Part shown: in pieces, positions 8,411 to 16,701 of the stretch
How positions within the stretch are numbered: position 1 is the stretch's first letter
Layout: the number at the start of each line of letters is the position of its first letter
From: Shinella kummerowiae
GTDB lineage: Bacteria; Pseudomonadota; Alphaproteobacteria; Rhizobiales; Rhizobiaceae
Direction of reading: 5' to 3'
Assembly: GCF_009827055.1 (NCBI RefSeq)
Contig: NZ_WUMK01000007.1
Span: forward strand, 248,001 to 312,000
DNA length: 64,000 nucleotides
The notes under the pieces: generated by a model
The model's database searches: none
What the model was told of the DNA's origin: nothing
What the model saw: only the letters and a program-made list of their open reading frames with translations
Made by a program: the position numbers and the translations under genes

Positions 8411-9439
8411 TCAGCCTTCGGGATGCGGCTTCAGCGGTCCGGTGGATTGCCGGATGCGCATTTCCGGCTTGATGAGGTGGATGCCGTCCGGCTCATGGCT
8501 GCCCGAGAGCTTGTCGAGCAGCGCGCGCGCGGCGTTGCGCCCGACTTCGGACTGGCCGTTCCAGACGGTGGTGAGCGCGGGCGTCGCGATCGCCGCCTCC
8601 TCCAGGTCGTCATATCCGGTGACGGAGACGTCGCGGCCCGGCACGAGGCCGGCGCGTGCAATGCCGTTCATCAGGCCGATCGCCACGAGGTCGTTCCAGC
8701 ATACGGCTGCCGTCGGTTTCTGCGGCAGCGAGAGGAAGTGCACTGCCGCCTCGAAGCCACCCTGCTTGGTGCGGGGGCCGGGAATGCGCAGGCCCGGATC
8801 GACATCGATATTGGCCTTGCGCAGCGCGTTGACATAGCCCTGGTACCGGTCGCGGCCGGTCGAGGTCTGGTCCGTTCCGCCCACCATGGCGATGGTGCGG
8901 TGGCCAAGGCCGATCAGGTGGTTGGTGGCAAGCGAAATGCCATAGCTGTCGTCGCCGCGGAAGATCGGCACGTCCAGCCCCTCGATCGAGCGCGCGATCA
9001 GGATCGCCGGCATGCCGTTGTCCTCGGCAAGCTGGATATCCTCCGGCGGTGTGCCGATCGCCGGCGACATGATCACGCCGTCCCCGCCGAGCTGCAGCAA
9101 TGTCTCGATGAAATTGCGCTGCTTGTCGACCGAATCGTAGTGGTTGGAGAGGATGAAGGTCTGCCGGTCGCGATCCAGCTCGCTTTCGATCGACTTCAGG
9201 ATTTCCGCATAGAACGGGTTCATGATGTCGTGCACGACGACGCCGATGATGCCGGAGCGCGAGGTGCGCAGGCTCGCCGCCCGGCGGTTGTAGATGTAAC
9301 CGAGGGCGCGTGCCTGGTCCTTGATCTTGTCGCGGGTGGTCGCCGCGACGAGCGGGCTGTCCCTCAGCGCAAGCGATACCGTCGCCGTGGAAACGCCGAG
9401 CGTCTCCGCGATGGTGGAAAGCTTGATTTTCTGTGCCAC
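8411..9439 (-). CDS. LacI/GalR-family transcriptional regulator
   Basis: The 342-residue protein begins at a GTG codon (MAQKIKLSTIAETLGVSTATVSLALRDSPLVAATTRDKI). The N-terminal 60 residues form the LacI helix-turn-helix and hinge, followed by a periplasmic-binding-protein-like effector domain (SGIIGVVVHDIMNPFYAEIL; later TGYDDLEEAAIATPALTTV). Such proteins repress sugar or sugar-acid catabolism genes until an effector binds. It is probably cotranscribed with the 2-hydroxyacid dehydrogenase directly downstream. LacI-like inverted repeats lie 35-63 bases upstream of the start, implying autoregulation. Confidence 0.9.
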   Translation of the reverse strand: MAQKIKLSTIAETLGVSTATVSLALRDSPLVAATTRDKIKDQARALGYIYNRRAASLRTSRSGIIGVVVHDIMNPFYAEILKSIESELDRDRQTFILSNHYDSVDKQRNFIETLLQLGGDGVIMSPAIGTPPEDIQLAEDNGMPAILIARSIEGLDVPIFRGDDSYGISLATNHLIGLGHRTIAMVGGTDQTSTGRDRYQGYVNALRKANIDVDPGLRIPGPRTKQGGFEAAVHFLSLPQKPTAAVCWNDLVAIGLMNGIARAGLVPGRDVSVTGYDDLEEAAIATPALTTVWNGQSEVGRNAARALLDKLSGSHEPDGIHLIKPEMRIRQSTGPLKPHPEG

Positions 9440-9473
9440 GGCCCCTCCCGACGAACGCCCAGCAAGGGGGCGT

Positions 9474-9502
9474 TTAAAACCGTTTATTTAAACAGTTTAA
9501 AT
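9474..9502. promoter_or_regulatory. Paired LacI-type palindromes upstream of the lacI-like gene (candidate operators)
   Basis: A perfect 8-1-8 dyad, ATTTAAAC-A-GTTTAAAT, occupies 9486-9502, immediately preceded by a second imperfect dyad TAAAACCGTTTA at 9474-9485. Both sit within 63 bases of the regulator start, and the first overlaps the stop codon of the upstream MarR-family gene. Confidence 0.55.
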
Positions 9503-10033
9503 CTCGTCGGCAACAGGCTTTTCACCGTTTCGGGGCGCCTCCGGCAAGGCGGCGTGCAGGTTTTCGTCCATCGCGCGCAGAAGCTTCAGGAGATTGCGAA
9601 CGTCCTTCTCGCTCAATCCTTCTGCCGCCTGCTGTTCGCTGAGCCGGCTCGCCTCGGTGATATGCTCGACGGAGGCCTTGCCCGCCTCGGTCAGGTGCAC
9701 GACGGTCAGACGGCCATCCGTCTCGTCCGGCTGGCGCGCGACGAAACCTTGCGCCTCCAGCCGCCCGATGGTGCGTGTCATGGTCGGCGCCTTGACGCCG
9801 AGCCGGGTGGCCAGTGCGCCGGCCGTCAGCCCGCCATCCTCCGAAAGCGCCAGGATCACGCCGTCCTGGCCGGCATAGAGGCCGGTGGCCAGAAGGTTGC
9901 GCGACAGCACCGTGCGCATCGACCGGGCGGCATTGACGACGGCGGCGGCAAGACCTGCGCCCGAGACGTCGTCATGCGACTTCTTCTTCTTGACCTTCTT
10001 CCCGTCCTTGCCGTCCTTGTGCTTCTTGCCCAT
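9497..10033 (-). CDS. MarR-family transcriptional regulator with lysine-rich N-terminal tail
   Basis: The chosen start gives 178 residues beginning MGKKHKDGKDGKKVKKKK, a strongly basic tail that may add nonspecific DNA contact; the longer frame would run back through the divergent creatininase-family start. The remaining sequence is a MarR winged helix (YAGQDGVILALSEDGGLTAGALATRLGVKAPTMTRTIGRLEAQGFVARQPDETDGRLTVVHLTEAG). Members usually repress divergent genes and respond to small phenolic or oxidising ligands. Its stop codon lies inside the palindrome upstream of the lacI-like gene. The divergent creatininase-family gene is the natural candidate target. Confidence 0.88.
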   Translation of the reverse strand: MGKKHKDGKDGKKVKKKKSHDDVSGAGLAAAVVNAARSMRTVLSRNLLATGLYAGQDGVILALSEDGGLTAGALATRLGVKAPTMTRTIGRLEAQGFVARQPDETDGRLTVVHLTEAGKASVEHITEASRLSEQQAAEGLSEKDVRNLLKLLRAMDENLHAALPEAPRNGEKPVADEI

Positions 10034-10128
10034 CGATCGCCTCGTTAGAACGTGTCGCCCTTGCATCGCGGGCCTCGTCTTCATATGACTCAGGAAAGCG
10101 GCAGGCGGCAAGGGATCGGAGACACGGA

Positions 10129-10920
10129 ATGGCGCATCCCGAGATGCGATGGACCGAAAACGATCTGGAACTGCCCCCGGAGGCGCGCGCAGGCTGGATC
10201 GCCGTGCTGCCGCTCGGCGCGCATGAAGGCCATGGCCCCCATCTGCCATTCGAAACGGATACGCTGATCGCCGAAGGTATCGCCGCGCGCCTCGCAGCCG
10301 TGTTGCCCGCGCATCTGCCGGTCACGTTCCTGCCCGCCGAGCCCGTCGGCTATTCGCCGGAACATCTCGATGTGGCGGGCACGCGCTCGCTTGCTTACGC
10401 CGAGGCGATCGAACGCTGGCTCGGGATTGCGGAGGATCTCCACCGCTTCGGCATCCGCAAGCTCGTGCTGCTCAATGCGCATGGCGGCAATTCACCGCTG
10501 ATGACGATCGTCGCGACCGAGGCGCGCATTCGTTTCGACATGCTCGTGGTGGCGACGTCCTGGACCCGTTTCGGCCAGCCGGACGGCTGGATCGCGCCGG
10601 AGGACAAGGCGATCGACATCCATGGCGGCGATATCGAGACCTCCGTGATGCTGGCGCTTCATCCGGATCTCGTCCGCATGGACAAGGCGGAGCCTTTCGG
10701 CTCGCGGCAGGCGGAGTTTGCCGCCCGATTCGCGCATCTGCGCGCCTATGGGCCGCATGCCTTCGGCTGGAAAATGTCGGACCTCAATCCCAAAGGCGTG
10801 GCGGGCGACGCCAGTGTCGCGACGGCGGAAAAGGGCGAACAGCTGATTGCCCATGCCGTGCGCGGCCTCGTCGCCCTTCTCGAGGATGTCGCCGCCTTCG
10901 ATGCGGATACGCTTGTCTGA
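10129..10920 (+). CDS. Creatininase-family amidohydrolase
   Basis: The 263-residue product has the metal-binding signature set of creatininase-family enzymes: PLGAHEGHGPHLPFETDT near residue 27, NAHGGNS near 120 and DIHGGDIETS near 160. These supply the histidine, aspartate and glutamate ligands for a dinuclear metal centre. The family includes creatinine amidohydrolase, the FAPy deformylase of riboflavin-related pathways and mycofactocin-linked enzymes, so the exact substrate is open. It is divergent from a MarR-family regulator (96 bases between starts) and lies 91 bases before the CobW-type gene. Confidence 0.82.
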   Translation: MAHPEMRWTENDLELPPEARAGWIAVLPLGAHEGHGPHLPFETDTLIAEGIAARLAAVLPAHLPVTFLPAEPVGYSPEHLDVAGTRSLAYAEAIERWLGIAEDLHRFGIRKLVLLNAHGGNSPLMTIVATEARIRFDMLVVATSWTRFGQPDGWIAPEDKAIDIHGGDIETSVMLALHPDLVRMDKAEPFGSRQAEFAARFAHLRAYGPHAFGWKMSDLNPKGVAGDASVATAEKGEQLIAHAVRGLVALLEDVAAFDADTLV

Positions 10921-11011
10921 TAGCATCCGGCATTTGCGCTGGCCCGTTCGATCTCCTATATCAGTCGCCAACCGGACGTCTCAGCCGTCCCTGCCACCGC
11001 TCGAGGTTCCC

Positions 11012-12112
11012 ATGACCGAAACAGCCCTTCCCAAGCCCATTCCCGTCACCGTGCTCACCGGCTATCTCGGCGCCGGCAAGACGACGCTGCTCAACCGTAT
11101 CCTGACCGATAACCACGGCAAGAAATATGCCGTCATCGTCAACGAGTTCGGCGAGATCGGCATCGACAACGACCTGATCGTCGAGTCGGACGAAGAAATC
11201 TACGAAATGAACAACGGCTGCATCTGCTGCACCGTGCGCGGCGACCTGATCCGCGTCGTCGAAGGCCTGATGCGCCGTCCCGGCCGCTTCGACGCGATCA
11301 TTGTCGAGACCACCGGCCTTGCCGATCCGGTGCCGGTTGCCCAGACCTTCTTCATGGACGACGACGTGCGCCAGAAGACCGAACTCGACGCCGTCGTCGC
11401 CCTGGTCGACGCAAAACACCTGCCGCTGCGCCTGAAGGACAGCCGCGAGGCGGAAGACCAGATCGCCTTCGCCGACGTCGTGCTGATCAACAAGACCGAC
11501 CTCGTCAGCCCCGAAGAGCTGGCGCGGATCGAGGCGACGGTGCGCGTGATCAACCCGTCCGCCCGCATCCACCGCACCACCCGTTCGGAAATCGATCTCA
11601 CCAAGGTTCTGAACCAGGGTGCGTTCAATCTGGAGCGTGCGCTGGAAAACGACCCGCACTTCCTCGACCACGATGCCCCGGACCATGTCTGCGGTCCCGA
11701 ATGCGGCCATGACCATCATCATGATCACGATCACGATCATGCCCATCACCACCACGATCATGACCATGAGCACCATCACCACGACCACGGCGTCTCGCCG
11801 ATCCATGACGTGACGGTGCAGTCGATCTCGCTGCGTGGCGGCGAGATGAACCCGGACCGCTTCTTCCCGTGGATCCAGAAGATCACCCAGACGGACGGCC
11901 CGAACATCCTGCGCCTCAAGGGCATCATTGCCTTTGCCGGCGATGACGAGCGCTATGTCGTGCAGGGCGTGCACATGATCGTCGAAGGCGATCACCAGCG
12001 GGCCTGGAAGGACGGCGAGAAGCGCGAAAGCCGCCTCGTCTTCATCGGCCGCGACCTCGACCGCGAGAAGATCGAACGCACCTTCAAGGCCTGCGAGGCA
12101 CAGACGAACTAA
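11012..12112 (+). CDS. CobW/COG0523-family zinc-related GTPase with histidine-rich loop
   Basis: The 366-residue protein starts MTETALPKPIPVTVLTGYLGAGKTTLL, with the Walker A motif at residues 17-25. It has the metal-binding NNGCICCTVRGD (CxCC) motif, a GLADP switch and NKTD for guanine recognition. Around residue 225-265 a run of His/Asp residues (CGPECGHDHHHDHDHDHAHH and continuation) forms a probable zinc-binding loop. Such GTPases deliver zinc or other metals to client proteins, often under zinc starvation. I searched the 91-base upstream region for a Zur-like palindrome and did not see one. Its TAA stop overlaps the ATG of the WD40 gene by one base. Confidence 0.9.
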   Translation: MTETALPKPIPVTVLTGYLGAGKTTLLNRILTDNHGKKYAVIVNEFGEIGIDNDLIVESDEEIYEMNNGCICCTVRGDLIRVVEGLMRRPGRFDAIIVETTGLADPVPVAQTFFMDDDVRQKTELDAVVALVDAKHLPLRLKDSREAEDQIAFADVVLINKTDLVSPEELARIEATVRVINPSARIHRTTRSEIDLTKVLNQGAFNLERALENDPHFLDHDAPDHVCGPECGHDHHHDHDHDHAHHHHDHDHEHHHHDHGVSPIHDVTVQSISLRGGEMNPDRFFPWIQKITQTDGPNILRLKGIIAFAGDDERYVVQGVHMIVEGDHQRAWKDGEKRESRLVFIGRDLDREKIERTFKACEAQTN

Positions 12113-13101
12113 TGCCGACAGTCGCGCCTCTTGATCTCGACGGCCACGTCGTCGCGGCCGCCTTTCTCGGCGACGTGCCGTTCTTCGCCACCGCCTCCGG
12201 CGCCATCCATCGCCTCGACCACGGCCAGAAGGTCACCGAGGCGCATGACGGGCTGCTTGCCTGCGTGCGTGATGACGCGAACGATACGCTGATCACCGGC
12301 GGCGAGGACGGCAAGGTGCAGCGCATCGCCGCTGACGGCACGGTGACGCTGCTTGCCGAAGTGCCGCGCAAGTGGATTTCCATCGTTGCCGCCGGGCCGC
12401 AGGGGGCTGTCGGTTTTGCGGAAGGGCGCACGGCGCGCGTTCGGCTTGCCGACGGCACGATCAAGGAGTTCGTCGAGACGCGATCCGTCGAAGGCGTCGC
12501 TTTCGCGCCAAAAGGGCTTCGCATCGGCCTCGCGCGCTACAACGGTGCATCGCTGCACTGGGTCGCCATGGCCGCCCAGCCGGTCGACCTCGAATGGAAG
12601 GGCGCCCATACCGGCATCACCTTCTCGCCGGACGGCCGCTTCGTCGTCACCAGCATGCAGGAAAACGCCCTGCATGGCTGGAAACTCGACAGCAAGCCGG
12701 GTGGCGATACGCGTCACATGCGCATGACCGGTTATCCCGCCAAGGTCAAATCGCTCTCCTGGTCCGCCAAGGGCAAGTGGCTTGCCTCTTCCGGTGCACC
12801 GGCGGCCATCGTCTGGCCGTTCTCGGCCAAGGACGGGCCGATGGGCAAGCCGCCGCTGGAACTCGGCACCCGCGCGGACGTCATGGTCACGGCCGTTGCC
12901 TGCCATCCGGCCGAAGAGGTCGTCGCCATCGGCTACTCCGACGGTATGGTGCTTGCCGCCCGGTTTGCCGACAGCCGCGAAGTGCTGCTGCGCCGCCCCG
13001 GCAAGGGGGCGGTCACCTCCATGGCCTGGAGCAAAAACGGAAAACTGCTCGCCTTCGCCAGCGAGGCCGGGGATTGCGGCGTCATCGACCTCGCCGGATA
13101 G
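12112..13101 (+). CDS. WD40 repeat beta-propeller protein, translationally coupled to the CobW-type gene
   Basis: The 329-residue protein consists of degenerate WD40 blades with typical motifs such as GEDGKVQRIAADG, HTGITFSPDGRFVVTSMQENALHGWKL, KVKSLSWSAKGKWLASSGAPAAIVWPF and SMAWSKNGKLLAFASEAGDCGVIDL. It has no signal peptide, so it should be cytoplasmic. Its ATG overlaps the stop codon of the upstream GTPase (TAATG), implying coupled synthesis and a shared role, for instance as a scaffold or client adaptor for the metallochaperone. The function is inferred from context only. Confidence 0.85.
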   Translation: MPTVAPLDLDGHVVAAAFLGDVPFFATASGAIHRLDHGQKVTEAHDGLLACVRDDANDTLITGGEDGKVQRIAADGTVTLLAEVPRKWISIVAAGPQGAVGFAEGRTARVRLADGTIKEFVETRSVEGVAFAPKGLRIGLARYNGASLHWVAMAAQPVDLEWKGAHTGITFSPDGRFVVTSMQENALHGWKLDSKPGGDTRHMRMTGYPAKVKSLSWSAKGKWLASSGAPAAIVWPFSAKDGPMGKPPLELGTRADVMVTAVACHPAEEVVAIGYSDGMVLAARFADSREVLLRRPGKGAVTSMAWSKNGKLLAFASEAGDCGVIDLAG

Positions 13102-13204
13102 GCGAGGGACCACAGTGTGTCGGGCGGAGACCGGCAACAGTCAGCGCCTCGCCGTTATGCGCGAAATGACGATCGCTTCACACGTAGAAATTTGGGAGCA
13201 CACC

Positions 13205-13237
13205 ACAGCGGCATAAACCAATGCCGCTGTTTTCGTT
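13205..13237 (+). terminator. Intrinsic terminator of the CobW-WD40 operon
   Basis: A perfect 9-bp stem CAGCGGCAT / ATGCCGCTG with a six-base loop is followed by TTTTCGTTT on the plus strand, about 105 bases after the WD40 stop codon. Confidence 0.75.
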
Positions 13238-13257
13238 TGGTCGATGGACGACCGCGA

Positions 13258-14160
13258 TCAGGCCGGCTTGGCGGTGTTGACCGCGCCGCGGGTGCGGGCG
13301 AGGCCAGCCTTGGCCGGCGCGTAGTTCGGGTCGAGCTTGAGGGCGTGCGAATAGGACTTGGCGGCGCGCGCCATGTCGCCGCGGCGCTCATAGATCAGCG
13401 CCTGGTTTGCCCAGGATTCGGCCAGCTTGCCGTCGAGGTTGATCGCCGTGTTGAAATCCGAGAACGCATTGTCGTCGTCGCCCTGGGCGGCGTAGGAAAT
13501 GCCACGGCCGTTATAGGGTTCGGCCGAGCTCGGCGAGAGCGAGATGGCCTTCGAGAAGTCGTCGATCGCCTTGTCGTGCTGGCGGCGGGCCTGATAGATC
13601 AGGCCGCGATTGTGATAGGCGCGGGGATCGGTCGTATCGAGCTGGATCGCCTTGTTGAAATCGCCGAACGCGTCGTCGAGGCGGCCAGCCTGCCGATAGA
13701 GGTTGCCGCGGCCGATATAGGCGACGTCATAATTGGGATTGAGCTGCAGCGCCGTGTTGTAATCGGCTGCCGCCTGCGCCGTATCGCCCGTGCTGCGCTC
13801 GACGAGCGCGCGGTTCGCATAGGCCTGATAGAGCCGCGGGTTAAGCTCGATTGCCCGGTTGAAGTCATCGATCGCGCGACGATGCTGACCGGCGCGACCA
13901 TAGGCCGAACCGCGCACGTTGTAGGCGCCTGCGTCCTGGGGATTGGCGGCAATGACGGCCGAGAGCGAGGAGATGTTCTCTTCCGAGCCCTGCGCGCGCT
14001 CGACCTTCAAGACGTCCGTGGAGGTGGCGGTTGACTGGCAGCCTGTCAGCAGCAAGGCGAGGGACGTGGCGGCGACAGCGGCCATCAGGGGGCGGCGCAG
14101 GCGGGCGGCCGAGAAAGAGGGACGGTCGATCGGGAACCCGGTAGATGCAGCCATGTCCAA
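13258..14160 (-). CDS. TPR-repeat lipoprotein (NlpI-like)
   Basis: The 300-residue product has a basic N-terminus, a hydrophobic segment and a lipobox (LLLTGC, cysteine near residue 41), so it should be a membrane-anchored lipoprotein. From about residue 60 to 290 it is made of six to seven tetratricopeptide repeats with the usual 34-residue period (for example AYNVRGSAYGRAGQHRRAIDDFNRAIELNP). Such proteins act as scaffolds in the cell envelope. A start two codons downstream (MAASTG) is equally possible. The leader lies next to the four-hairpin intergenic element at 14233-14367. Confidence 0.85.
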   Translation of the reverse strand: MDMAASTGFPIDRPSFSAARLRRPLMAAVAATSLALLLTGCQSTATSTDVLKVERAQGSEENISSLSAVIAANPQDAGAYNVRGSAYGRAGQHRRAIDDFNRAIELNPRLYQAYANRALVERSTGDTAQAAADYNTALQLNPNYDVAYIGRGNLYRQAGRLDDAFGDFNKAIQLDTTDPRAYHNRGLIYQARRQHDKAIDDFSKAISLSPSSAEPYNGRGISYAAQGDDDNAFSDFNTAINLDGKLAESWANQALIYERRGDMARAAKSYSHALKLDPNYAPAKAGLARTRGAVNTAKPA

Positions 14161-14232
14161 GTGCGAATCCTCAAAGTGGGCTTCTGTCGCGCCTCATGCA
14201 CGAAGAAATACGCTACGGCCTTCACAGCGCCA

Positions 14233-14367
14233 CGCGTCGTCGATGACGCGCAAAGGACGCTGCGGTCCTTCAATTGTTGCTGGTTGCCTCTGGAATCGGC
14301 TTCGATTGCAGAGGTAACCAGCGGGCAATTCGGGGCAAAGACGCGTAGCTGGTGCGCCCGGAATTGC
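14233..14367. repeat. Run of four consecutive hairpins in the intergenic region (palindromic element or structured RNA)
   Basis: Four stem-loops follow one another: CGCGTC/GACGCG at 14233-14250, AAGGAC/GTCCTT at 14253-14270, a 20-bp stem with two mismatches and loop GCTT at 14279-14322, and a 12-bp stem with one mismatch at 14325-14367. Together they fill 135 bases of the 318-base gap between the TPR lipoprotein gene and rpsU. No coding potential is evident. It could be a rhizobial intergenic mosaic element, a leader RNA of the TPR gene or a separate noncoding RNA. Confidence 0.6.
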
Positions 14368-14409
14368 ACGGGAAGTCTTTCACAATGGTGAAAAAATCCC
14401 GGTCACGTC

Positions 14410-14442
14410 AAAAAAGGCGGCGGCGATGTGTTCGCCCCCGCC
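14410..14442 (-). terminator. Intrinsic terminator of rpsU
   Basis: On the minus strand an 11-bp stem (GGCGGGGGCGA / TCGCCGCCGCC, one mismatch) with a five-base loop is followed by TTTTTT, 37 bases beyond the rpsU stop codon. Confidence 0.8.
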
Positions 14443-14478
14443 CGGTTTTGCATCCGAAAACGTCGAAATGACGGCCGA

Positions 14479-14706
14479 TTAACGGGCGCCCGGACGAGCG
14501 CTGACGAGGCCTTCGCGCTGGGCGCGCTTGCGGGCCAGCTTGCGAACGCGACGAACGGCTTCGGCCTTTTCACGCGCACGCTTCTGCGACGGCTTCTCAT
14601 AGAAGTCGCGCATCTTCATTTCACGAAAAATACCTTCGCGCTGCATCTTCTTCTTGAGAGCGCGGAGAGCCTGATCAACGTTGTTGTCGCGGACTAGTAC
14701 CTGCAC
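14479..14706 (-). CDS. rpsU: 30S ribosomal protein S21
   Basis: The 75-residue, strongly basic sequence [20 protein letters not shown] with [20 protein letters not shown] is a textbook alphaproteobacterial S21, a small-subunit protein near the anti-Shine-Dalgarno end of 16S rRNA. It starts at a GTG codon, with GGAA about ten bases upstream. It is a single-gene unit, with a strong intrinsic terminator following it. Confidence 0.96.
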   Translation of the reverse strand: MQVLVRDNNVDQALRALKKKMQREGIFREMKMRDFYEKPSQKRAREKAEAVRRVRKLARKRAQREGLVSARPGAR

Positions 14707-15035
14707 GAGAATCCCGTTCCTTCGGTTGGTTGTAAGCCCGGCGACTGGAGTCCGTCAGGCAAATAGATTGCGTTCGCGCAGCCCAACAGGCTGGCAATTG
14801 GTGGGTCGGATACCAGATCGTCGCGGAGAAGTCCAGCCTCGACCCTCGCTATGTTAAGGATATTTGCGCGAACCGCTCACAACGCCGTCGTAAAACCTCT
14901 CCGGAGGCCGATGTCGCATGTGGTACAAGGCACGCCTGAATGCGTCGCAAAGGATACGTTGTCGGGGCGCAATATTTGCTTTCTATCGAGGCAGGAAACA
15001 GCCGGCCGATGCTGGCGAGACGTTGAGGACTTGGG
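14707..15035. other. 329-bp divergent promoter region between rpsU and soxB
   Basis: This gap must contain the promoters for rpsU on the minus strand and for the sarcosine oxidase operon on the plus strand. I see a short CAGCC/GGCTG stem near 14786-14800 but no clear operator or regulator gene. Open frames here overlap both strands and look spurious. Confidence 0.5.
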
Positions 15036-16289
15036 ATGCGCAAATATTCGGTTTTCGCCGTCGCCCGCGAGGCGATGCGCGGCCACAAGGGGTGGGAGGC
15101 GCAATGGACCTCGCCCGAGCCGCGCAAGGAATACGACGTGATCATCGTCGGCGGTGGCGGCCACGGGCTGGGTGCGGCCTATTACCTTGCCAAGGAGCAC
15201 GGCATCACCAATGTCGCGGTGATCGAGAAGGGCTGGCTCGGCGGCGGCAATACCGGCCGCAACACGACGATCATCCGCTCGAACTATCTCTATGACGAGA
15301 GCATGGATATCTACGAGCACTCGCTGAAGCTCTGGGAGGGCTTGAGCCAGGACCTCAACTACAATGTCATGTACTCGCCGCGCGGCGTGATGATGCTGTC
15401 GCACAATGTGCACGACAAGCAGTCCTTCCAGCGTCACGTTCATGCCAACCGGCTCTACGGCATCGACAACGAATGGCTGACGCCGCAGCAGGCGAAGGAT
15501 TTTGTGCCGGTTCTCGATATCTCCGCGTCGGCCCGTTACCCGATCAACGGTGCGGCCCTGCAGCGCCGCGGCGGCACGGCCCGTCACGACGCCGTCGCCT
15601 GGGGCTATGCCCGCGCGGCATCCGATCGCGGCGTGCATGTCATCCAGAACTGCGAAGTGAAGGGCATTCGTCGCGGTCCCGATGGTGCGGTGATCGGCGT
15701 CGAGACGTCGAAAGGCTACATCGGCGCCAAGAAGGTCGCCGTTTCCGCCTCCGGCCACAACTCGGTCATCCTGTCGATGGCCGACGTCAAGCTGCCGCTG
15801 CATTCCGTGCCGCTGCAGGCGCTGGTGTCCGAACCGATGAAGCCGATCTTCCCCTGCGTGGTCATGTCCAACTCGGTGCATGCCTATATCTCGCAGTCGG
15901 ACAAGGGCGAATTGGTCATCGGCGCGGGTACGGACCAGTACAACTCCTATTCCCAGACCGGCGGCCTGCAGATCATCACGCATACGCTGGATGCCATCTG
16001 CGAACTCTTCCCGATGTTCCGCCGCGTCAAGATGATGCGCCAGTGGGGCGGCATCACCGACAACACGCCGGACCGTTCGGCGATCCAGGGCGTGACGCCG
16101 GTCAAGAACCTCTTCGTCAACTGCGGCTGGGGCACCGGCGGCTTCAAGGCGACGCCGGGTTCGGCCCATCTCTTCGCGCATCTCATCGCCAAGGGCGAGC
16201 CGCACAAGCTGGCGTCCGGCCTGACGCTCGACCGCTTCCGCACCGGCCGCCTCATCGACGAGGCCGCAGCCGCGGCCGTGGCGCACTGA
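15036..16289 (+). CDS. soxB: Sarcosine oxidase beta subunit
   Basis: The 417-residue flavoprotein has an N-terminal FAD-binding Rossmann motif (DVIIVGGGGHGLGAAYYLAKEHG, near residues 34-56) and the segment GGTARHDAVAWGYARAA, whose histidine is the site of covalent FMN attachment in heterotetrameric sarcosine oxidases. With SoxA, SoxD and SoxG it oxidatively demethylates sarcosine to glycine, passing the one-carbon unit to tetrahydrofolate. It is first in the operon; its TGA overlaps the ATG of the next gene (TGATG), so the small exported protein that follows is translationally coupled to it. Confidence 0.95.
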   Translation: MRKYSVFAVAREAMRGHKGWEAQWTSPEPRKEYDVIIVGGGGHGLGAAYYLAKEHGITNVAVIEKGWLGGGNTGRNTTIIRSNYLYDESMDIYEHSLKLWEGLSQDLNYNVMYSPRGVMMLSHNVHDKQSFQRHVHANRLYGIDNEWLTPQQAKDFVPVLDISASARYPINGAALQRRGGTARHDAVAWGYARAASDRGVHVIQNCEVKGIRRGPDGAVIGVETSKGYIGAKKVAVSASGHNSVILSMADVKLPLHSVPLQALVSEPMKPIFPCVVMSNSVHAYISQSDKGELVIGAGTDQYNSYSQTGGLQIITHTLDAICELFPMFRRVKMMRQWGGITDNTPDRSAIQGVTPVKNLFVNCGWGTGGFKATPGSAHLFAHLIAKGEPHKLASGLTLDRFRTGRLIDEAAAAAVAH

Positions 16290-16687
16290 TGCATGGCGCG
16301 CTCGTTGCCGGATTGCTGATGACGGCTGGCGTTGTGCCGGCTGGCGAAATGATCCCTGGTCCCGGGGACTTTCGCTTTCAGACGATCCACAAGGCGGCGG
16401 GCGAGAAGGAATGGCCGTTCGTCGCCGAGAGCGGGATGTTGAGCTGCATAAAGATGTTTGGCCAGCGGGCCGTCTATTTCATGCCAGAAGAATCGGACTC
16501 TGCCCGTGCCTTCAATCTCGACGTCGACATCTTCTCGATGAGCATGGTCAATCTGGGAATGACGAACATTCTGGCCCCTTACGACGATACCACGCAGCTG
16601 ATTCATCGGATTGCTCCCTTCGTCACCATGGGCCAGCGACTTTGCGATCAGGACCCCGGCACGTTCGTGACAGGTCCAGAGCTTTAA
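16289..16687 (+). CDS. Small exported protein of unknown function inside the sox operon (possibly DUF2511/YebY-like)
   Basis: This 132-residue frame overlaps the soxB stop by one base and ends 14 bases before soxD, so it is expressed with the operon. It begins with a signal-peptide-like segment (MHGALVAGLLMTAGVVPAGE). The mature region contains EWPFVAESGMLSC and, further on, MGQRLCDQD, giving two cysteines (about residues 53 and 119) that could form a disulphide. The WPF..E.G.L.C pattern and the second cysteine near the end recall the YebY/DUF2511 family of small periplasmic proteins. Standard sox operons place soxD directly after soxB, so this gene is an extra. Its function is unknown. Confidence 0.6.
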   Translation: MHGALVAGLLMTAGVVPAGEMIPGPGDFRFQTIHKAAGEKEWPFVAESGMLSCIKMFGQRAVYFMPEESDSARAFNLDVDIFSMSMVNLGMTNILAPYDDTTQLIHRIAPFVTMGQRLCDQDPGTFVTGPEL

Positions 16688-16701
16688 ACAGGTAGGAACC
16701 A

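Noticed and set aside
10921..11011. Zur box upstream of the CobW-type gene
   Set aside because: No AT-rich palindrome of the rhizobial Zur type could be seen in the 91-base gap.
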